This document shows positions 60,804-64,000 of a stretch of 64,000 nucleotides of DNA, piece after piece. The position numbers were made by a program, and so were the translations under genes. The stretch lies in the NCBI GenBank assembly GCA_001630475.1, contig KV419430.1, forward strand, positions 27,031 through 91,030, read 5' to 3'. Source of the stretch: Sistotremastrum niveocremeum HHB9708 (lineage: Eukaryota > Basidiomycota > Agaricomycetes > Sistotremastrales > Sistotremastraceae). How positions within the stretch are numbered: position 1 is the stretch's first letter; each line of letters opens with the position of its first letter. Under the pieces are notes generated by a model. The model did no database searches. It was not told the origin of the DNA and saw only the letters and a program-made list of their open reading frames with translations.

Positions 60804-61478
60804 NNNNNNNNNNNNNNNNNNNNNNNNNNNNNNNNNNNNNNNNNNNNNNNNNNNNNNNNNNNNNNNNNNNNNNNNNNNNNNNNNNNNNNNNNNNNNNNNN
60901 NNNNNNNNNNNNNNNNNNNNNNNNNNNNNNNNNNNNNNNNNNNNNNNNNNNNNNNNNNNNNNNNNNNNNNNNNNNNNNNNNNNNNNNNNNNNNNNNNNNN
61001 NNNNNNNNNNNNNNNNNNNNNNNNNNNNNNNNNNNNNNNNNNNNNNNNNNNNNNNNNNNNNNNNNNNNNNNNNNNNNNNNNNNNNNNNNNNNNNNNNNNN
61101 NNNNNNNNNNNNNNNNNNNNNNNNNNNNNNNNNNNNNNNNNNNNNNNNNNNNNNNNNNNNNNNNNNNNNNNNNNNNNNNNNNNNNNNNNNNNNNNNNNNN
61201 NNNNNNNNNNNNNNNNNNNNNNNNNNNNNNNNNNNNNNNNNNNNNNNNNNNNNNNNNNNNNNNNNNNNNNNNNNNNNNNNNNNNNNNNNNNNNNNNNNNN
61301 NNNNNNNNNNNNNNNNNNNNNNNNNNNNNNNNNNNNNNNNNNNNNNNNNNNNNNNNNNNNNNNNNNNNNNNNNNNNNNNNNNNNNNNNNNNNNNNNNNNN
61401 NNNNNNNNNNNNNNNNNNNNNNNNNNNNNNNNNNNNNNNNNNNNNNNNNNNNNNNNNNNNNNNNNNNNNNNNNNNNNN
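60804..61478. other. Assembly gap (675 N)
   Basis: A run of N at the left edge of the second copy of the 2.9-kb repeat. The repeat itself is the likely cause of the assembly break. Confidence 0.99.
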
Positions 61479-64000
61479 CGCAATCTCATATTAAAACGCA
61501 TTTGCAGTCGGATCAAGAAGCACGGTCTCAATCCGGCTGAACATCCATGTCGCGAGTCTTCTGACCGTGGGCCTGGAGTTTTACTTCCATTTGAGATCCA
61601 GAGACAGAATTGTTTGGTACAGGAAGGGTCGGTGAGTGTGTAGAAGAGGCCGTGGAAGCGCATTCCCATTACCTGTGGTAGGAAGTCAGTGAGCGTTCGA
61701 GAGTAGGATGGTGGGAGGGGAGGTCGAACAAACCAGGGAGAAAGCCGGACGACTACGTGACAGAAGAGTTTGGAAAGCTTAATTGATCTCGGTCACTGTG
61801 CAATGTAAGATACGCTCTTTAGAGATATTCGTTTGAGTATATGGAAGGGAAGTTACAATTACTGTGAGCGCCGAGACCATGTTTACATTCATAACTTCGG
61901 TATTGAAGGATGAAACTCAAATCAGTCCGATTCTGATTCGTACCCGATGTGAGCCTACAATATGTCATTAGAATTAGAATTAGCATGAGGATTAGGAGCG
62001 AAGTTGGACGTACATGAATCCTGTCCCAAGGACCAAGCAAACCGCAAACCCTGATGAGACAGATCAATGAAAATCCAAGAGAATGTGAGGGAATGCATCC
62101 GATACGGTATGAGTCAACTCACTTGCCATTAACCCGTCTGCCGATTTGGAGAGATTTGGAGAGATTCGGAAAATCGATGTGCTGGAGATGCCAGTGTGAC
62201 GAGGGTGCAGTGCTAGAACCAACTGCCGCCGCCGCCATCAGTGTCATTTTGAGTGAGCGAGATCACGGTGGGAGGATACTGACAACGTAAGCTCATATGC
62301 ATGCGGTTTGGACGCAGCCTACCGTATACACAGATCAGTTCAATGATACGAAGAGAAAAAGAGGGAGAAGAAGACAAACCTTTACATCAGTCATAGAGAT
62401 GACAATATTCTCTTGATCAGCCGGTACTCTTCCTCTATCATACGCAGCGGGGTACTATCAAAAATTTGGGAAAAAGGAAATGAGAGATAATGACGTCGAA
62501 GGAGAGAAGGGGGGTACCTGTTATTCGATATCGATCCCGTCGGACGTACGTTCTTATGTGATTAGGACCGATTGGATGAAGATTTGTGCTTTTGCAGAAG
62601 CAGCCACAAGAGGAAGCTCCTTGAGCTGGGGGATGTTGGTACGAGGTCTGAGACTGAACGCACATTGTAAAGCCATCCGCCAATAGAGAGGTAGAACTTC
62701 AAAACCAGAGCACTGGGTTTCAAGTCCGTAGTGCTCGACCACAATGGACGTGGGTTTTTCGACTGGACGCTCAGACGGCAAATTCGGCAACTTGAGAGCG
62801 AAACTGGCCAGAGATGTCGGAAAAAGCAGGATATATTGACAGCTTTGGGACGAGACGAGAAACCTCAAGCGCGTATTTGGTGCTGTTTGGCAAAGCCTTC
62901 AATCGCTCGTTTCGCTGTCTTCAGCTTCTCTCTGTTCTGGCTCAATGCTGGTACTGTGAGGCTTTCTCTCAAAAATGGATAGGTTTACCACAAAGGAAAA
63001 TTTCAGTTGTTGACACACCTGCGGAACTTGAAGAGGGCAGCTGAGATCATTGAAATCGCTTGATTCTTTTGGCCCCGTCAACTTCGTAATTCAGGGATAC
63101 CCATATGCAACCGAATACGCCCCCGTTATCTCGCTCCGCCTGATCTGTCGTTCGCTGACGGAGGGGCCATCAGGAATTGGTTCAGCGCCCCTCTTTCTGA
63201 TCCCCTTCGATAACGGCAGCAACCTTGGTCGCTAGTGGCAAATTCCACCTGGATATCACAAGCAGAACGAAGTGTCGCTGCCAGGCCGTAAGCGCATTTC
63301 TGGTGTATCATCAACGATCGGGGACAACGCGAGAGAACAGCGGGCCGTAGTCTTGATCAGGTCAGTCTCTTCTCCCTACAAGCTACAGATGATGACCAAC
63401 GTGATTCTTCAATTTAGGAGTCGACTTCAACTTTGACTTCACATCGCCCAACTTCATGGTCACATTGTTGGACCATACCGAGAGATCTGCCCCTGCCTCT
63501 TTCCAGAAGCGTAGACTCGAATTCGTGACCCTAATAGATGCTGTCTTCGTGATGTCGCGCTGTATCCTACGAACCATCGATCGCAATCACTGGACACGTC
63601 CTGCAAGTCTCGACGAGACTTGCGCCATTGTCTAGTGCTCGATGCCTTCTCCATTCATAAAGAGTTGTTATCGCGCTTTCGGCGGATGATTGTGTCAACA
63701 GATCTGTCAAGGCGACTCGACCATCCAGGACGTCCTCCCTATGTTGCATTCCCGAATAGGACAGCAAATAGCCTGACGGTCCCAGCTCCGGGATAAGCGC
63801 GGCAGGTTCGAGCGCAGTGGATTGTATCCTATCGTCGGAGGCGGAGATGGACTATGACTAACGGTCATGAGCACGTACGTGGAAGTCATATGAACACAGC
63901 TCCTTATGCTAATGAATCTGTGGCCAGTCCGTGATCTAAACGCCCATTGCGGTGTTCGGAGTATACATTCATGAATTCTGAATATATCTTCTTTGATCAC
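61479..64000 (+). repeat. Dispersed repeat of about 2.9 kb, copy 2
   Basis: Colinear with 40430-43400, same orientation, and cut by the assembly gap on the left and the window edge on the right. Shared tracts include CTACGTGACAGAAGAG, AAATTTTC after TGGATAGG and GACACGTCCT.CA. It lacks about 370 bp that copy 1 has near 42560-42940. No conserved reading frame. Confidence 0.8.

Noticed and set aside
60531-61669. Long open frames across the second N gap
   Set aside because: Flanks encode nothing recognisable; the length is an artefact of the gap.
1-64000. CRISPR arrays, rRNA genes, bacterial-type operons
   Set aside because: No regularly spaced direct repeats with unique spacers, no rRNA-like conserved blocks, and gene structure is intron-rich eukaryotic.

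Overview
The window looks like part of a basidiomycete (Agaricomycete-type) fungal nuclear genome. The evidence is protein genes split by many 45-70 nt GT-AG introns, an F-box/leucine-rich protein of the type expanded in mushrooms, a TET/JBP-like 2OG-Fe(II) dioxygenase of the fungal family, a Ty3/Gypsy pol fragment, and long stretches of decayed repeats. Two runs of N (24629-25418 and 60804-61478) are assembly gaps. I rebuilt exons by hand from splice signals and reading phase. All assignments come from reading the sequence, with no database search.

Layout. 1-15.3 kb is gene-poor: one F-box gene (about 3.7-4.9 kb) and an unusual exact 10-bp-period array (10.25-11.03 kb). At 15.3-17.9 kb lies a ten-exon gene for a dynamin-like protein whose GTPase motifs are degraded. 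From 19294 to 33449 runs the main item: a candidate 14.2-kb DNA transposon with imperfect terminal inverted repeats and an identical 12-bp palindrome about 200 bp inside each end. It carries four genes that all read through in phase: a DDE integrase/transposase (553 aa), an unknown 631-aa protein, a TET/JBP-like dioxygenase (525 aa) and, convergent with it, a 1206-aa protein with N-terminal Cys/His modules. A truncated Gypsy fragment sits inside it. A second dynamin-like paralogue (35.1-37.7 kb, nine exons) lies on the other side, so the element separates two related genes on the same strand.

The right half (38-64 kb) holds a small single-span membrane protein (44.5-45.3 kb), an intact six-exon 580-aa gene of unknown function (49.2-51.2 kb, minus strand), a 263-bp TIR element, a repeated gene-derived module (53-59 kb) and two copies of a dispersed repeat of about 2.9 kb (40.4-43.4 and 61.5-64.0 kb).

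How the pieces may work together: in the 14-kb element the integrase would act on the palindrome-studded ends, while the dioxygenase and the Cys/His protein would be cargo acting on DNA modification and possibly on host regulation or protein turnover. That is inference from co-location and family knowledge. The two dynamin-like proteins share intron positions and motif loss, which suggests a retained family of pseudo-GTPases rather than random decay.
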